From: JBHFEI01 sp041928815 | GTDB lineage: Bacteria > Pseudomonadota > Alphaproteobacteria > Rhizobiales > Rhizobiaceae | Assembly (NCBI RefSeq): GCF_041928815.1 | Contig: NZ_JBHFEI010000003.1 | Span: forward strand, 62,001-126,000 | Direction of reading: 5' to 3' | Length of the DNA: 64,000 nucleotides | In this document: positions 62,880 to 64,000 of the stretch, in pieces | How the letters are laid out: every line of letters starts with the position of its first letter | Position numbering within the stretch: the first letter of the stretch is position 1 | Translations under genes and position numbers: made by a program | Notes under the pieces: model-generated | The model's database searches: none | What the model saw: only the letters and a program-made list of their open reading frames with translations | Told to the model about the DNA's origin: nothing

Positions 62880-64000
62880 ATGACCATTCATCAGAACCTG
62901 ATCGCCGGCGAGTGGGTCGCCGGAACCGATGCCGTGAAGAACATCAATCCGTCCAACACCGGCGACGTGGTCGGCGAATATGCCCGCGCCAGCGCCGAGG
63001 ACACGAAGGCGGCGATCGCGGCGGCCAAGGCGGCGTTTCCCGCCTGGTCGCGTTCGGGCATCCTCGAACGGCATGCGATCCTGCGCAAGGCCGCCGACGA
63101 GATCCTCGCCCGCAAGGACGAACTCGGCCGGCTCCTGTCGCGCGAGGAGGGCAAGACTCTTGCCGAAGGCATCGGCGAGACGGTGCGCGCCGGGCAGATC
63201 TTCGACTTCTTCGCCGGCGAGACGCTGCGCCTTGCCGGGGAAACGCTGCCGTCGGCCCGTCCGGGCATCGGCGTCGAGGTGACCCGCGAGGCCGTCGGCG
63301 TCGTCGGCATCATCACGCCGTGGAACTTCCCGATCGCCATTCCCGCCTGGAAGATCGCCCCGGCGCTCTGTTACGGCAACACCGTCGTCTTCAAGCCGGC
63401 CGATCTCGTGCCGGGCTCCGCCTGGGCGATCGTCGACATCCTGCACCGCGCCGGCCTGCCGAAGGGCGTCTTGAACCTCGTCATGGGCAAGGGCTCGGTG
63501 GTCGGCCAGACGATCCTCGACAGCCCGGATGTGCACGCCATCACCTTCACCGGCTCGACCGGGACCGGCAAGCGCGTGGCGGCCGCCTCGATCGAGCACA
63601 ATCGCAAGTTCCAGCTCGAAATGGGCGGCAAGAACCCCTTCGTCATCCTCGACGATGCGGATCTGTCCGTCGCGGTGGAAGCGGCCGCGAATTCGTCCTT
63701 CTTCTCGACCGGCCAGCGCTGCACGGCGTCGTCGCGCCTGATCGTGACCGAGGGCATCCATGACCGCTTCGTCAAGGCCCTGACCGAGCGGTTGTCCGGC
63801 ATCGTCGTCGACGATGCGCTGAAGGCCGGCACCCATATCGGCCCCGTCGTCGACGAAACGCAACTGAAGCAGGATGTCGACTATATCGCGCTCGGCACGC
63901 AGGAGGGCGCGACGCTCGCCTTCGGCGGCGAGCGCCTGACGCGCGAGACGCCCGGCTTCTATCTCCAGCCGGCGCTCTTCACCGAGGCGACCAACCAGAT
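62880..64000 (+). CDS. Aldehyde dehydrogenase, probably 2,5-dioxopentanoate dehydrogenase (3' truncated)
   Basis: The first 373 residues of an NAD(P)-dependent aldehyde dehydrogenase; the gene runs off the window. Motifs seen are the Asn-containing ITPWNFPIAIPAWK, FTGSTGTGKR (coenzyme loop), the catalytic Glu in LEMGGKNPF and the catalytic Cys in STGQRCTASS. In this position, after chvE-gguABC, the likely reaction is 2-oxoglutarate semialdehyde to 2-oxoglutarate, the last step of oxidative arabinose/xylose/galactarate breakdown. GGAGGG is 9 nt before the ATG. Confidence 0.86.
   Translation, partial: MTIHQNLIAGEWVAGTDAVKNINPSNTGDVVGEYARASAEDTKAAIAAAKAAFPAWSRSGILERHAILRKAADEILARKDELGRLLSREEGKTLAEGIGETVRAGQIFDFFAGETLRLAGETLPSARPGIGVEVTREAVGVVGIITPWNFPIAIPAWKIAPALCYGNTVVFKPADLVPGSAWAIVDILHRAGLPKGVLNLVMGKGSVVGQTILDSPDVHAITFTGSTGTGKRVAAASIEHNRKFQLEMGGKNPFVILDDADLSVAVEAAANSSFFSTGQRCTASSRLIVTEGIHDRFVKALTERLSGIVVDDALKAGTHIGPVVDETQLKQDVDYIALGTQEGATLAFGGERLTRETPGFYLQPALFTEATNQ

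Overview
The window looks like chromosome or large-plasmid DNA from a high-GC alphaproteobacterium of the order Hyphomicrobiales, most likely Rhizobiaceae (Shinella, Rhizobium, Agrobacterium or Ensifer-like). The evidence is a RIME-type double palindrome at 27207-27306, a gbpR/chvE-gguABC sugar locus arranged as in Agrobacterium, and dense GC-rich coding with many 1-8 nt start/stop overlaps. No rRNA, tRNA, CRISPR array, insertion sequence or replication origin was seen.

Region 1 (1-11.8 kb) holds a binuclear-iron (propane/ketone/phenol type) monooxygenase operon: the 3' end of the large hydroxylase subunit, reductase, small subunit and coupling protein, then an amidohydrolase, a DUF59-like protein and a dedicated GroEL-like chaperonin. 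It ends in a clear terminator. A sigma-54 (AcoR-type) activator, a hypothetical gene, an SDR dehydrogenase and an AraC-type regulator follow. Region 2 (12.0-19.8 kb) is a five-gene catabolic operon: hydantoinase/oxoprolinase A and B plus the three subunits of a molybdenum hydroxylase. The pairing suggests oxidation followed by ATP-dependent ring opening or carboxylation of an unknown substrate.

Region 3 (20.1-42.3 kb) is a complete PQQ/alcohol-dehydrogenase island. It contains pqqABCDE; an ExaF/PedH-type quinoprotein with the Asp-x-Asp lanthanide signature; a PedF-like cytochrome c; a XoxJ-like protein; a NosR-like flavo-iron-sulfur membrane protein with an ApbE flavinyltransferase; an ABC-2 exporter set with a periplasmic binding protein and beta-propeller; a split NitT/TauT-like ABC importer; a pseudoazurin; and a FIST / hybrid-kinase / LuxR-type response-regulator signalling set. 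A directional operator (consensus CGACCWWGGTCGYAT, followed by roughly TTCC) occurs once in front of each of seven transcription units here, always 54-85 nt before the start codon. It ties the island, including the NosR/ApbE pair and the pseudoazurin, into one regulon.

Region 4 (42.6-49 kb) is mixed: a DUF983 protein, an AGE-family sugar isomerase, an isolated LsrK/LsrG (autoinducer-2 processing) pair, a Tat-exported cyclase and an exopolysaccharide-type sugar transferase. Region 5 (49.5-64 kb) is sugar uptake and catabolism: a XylF-H-G-like ABC importer with a divergent ROK regulator and a perfect 21-bp operator, an inositol-2-dehydrogenase-like gene, small hypotheticals, then gbpR divergent from chvE-gguA-gguB-gguC and an aldehyde dehydrogenase cut by the window end.
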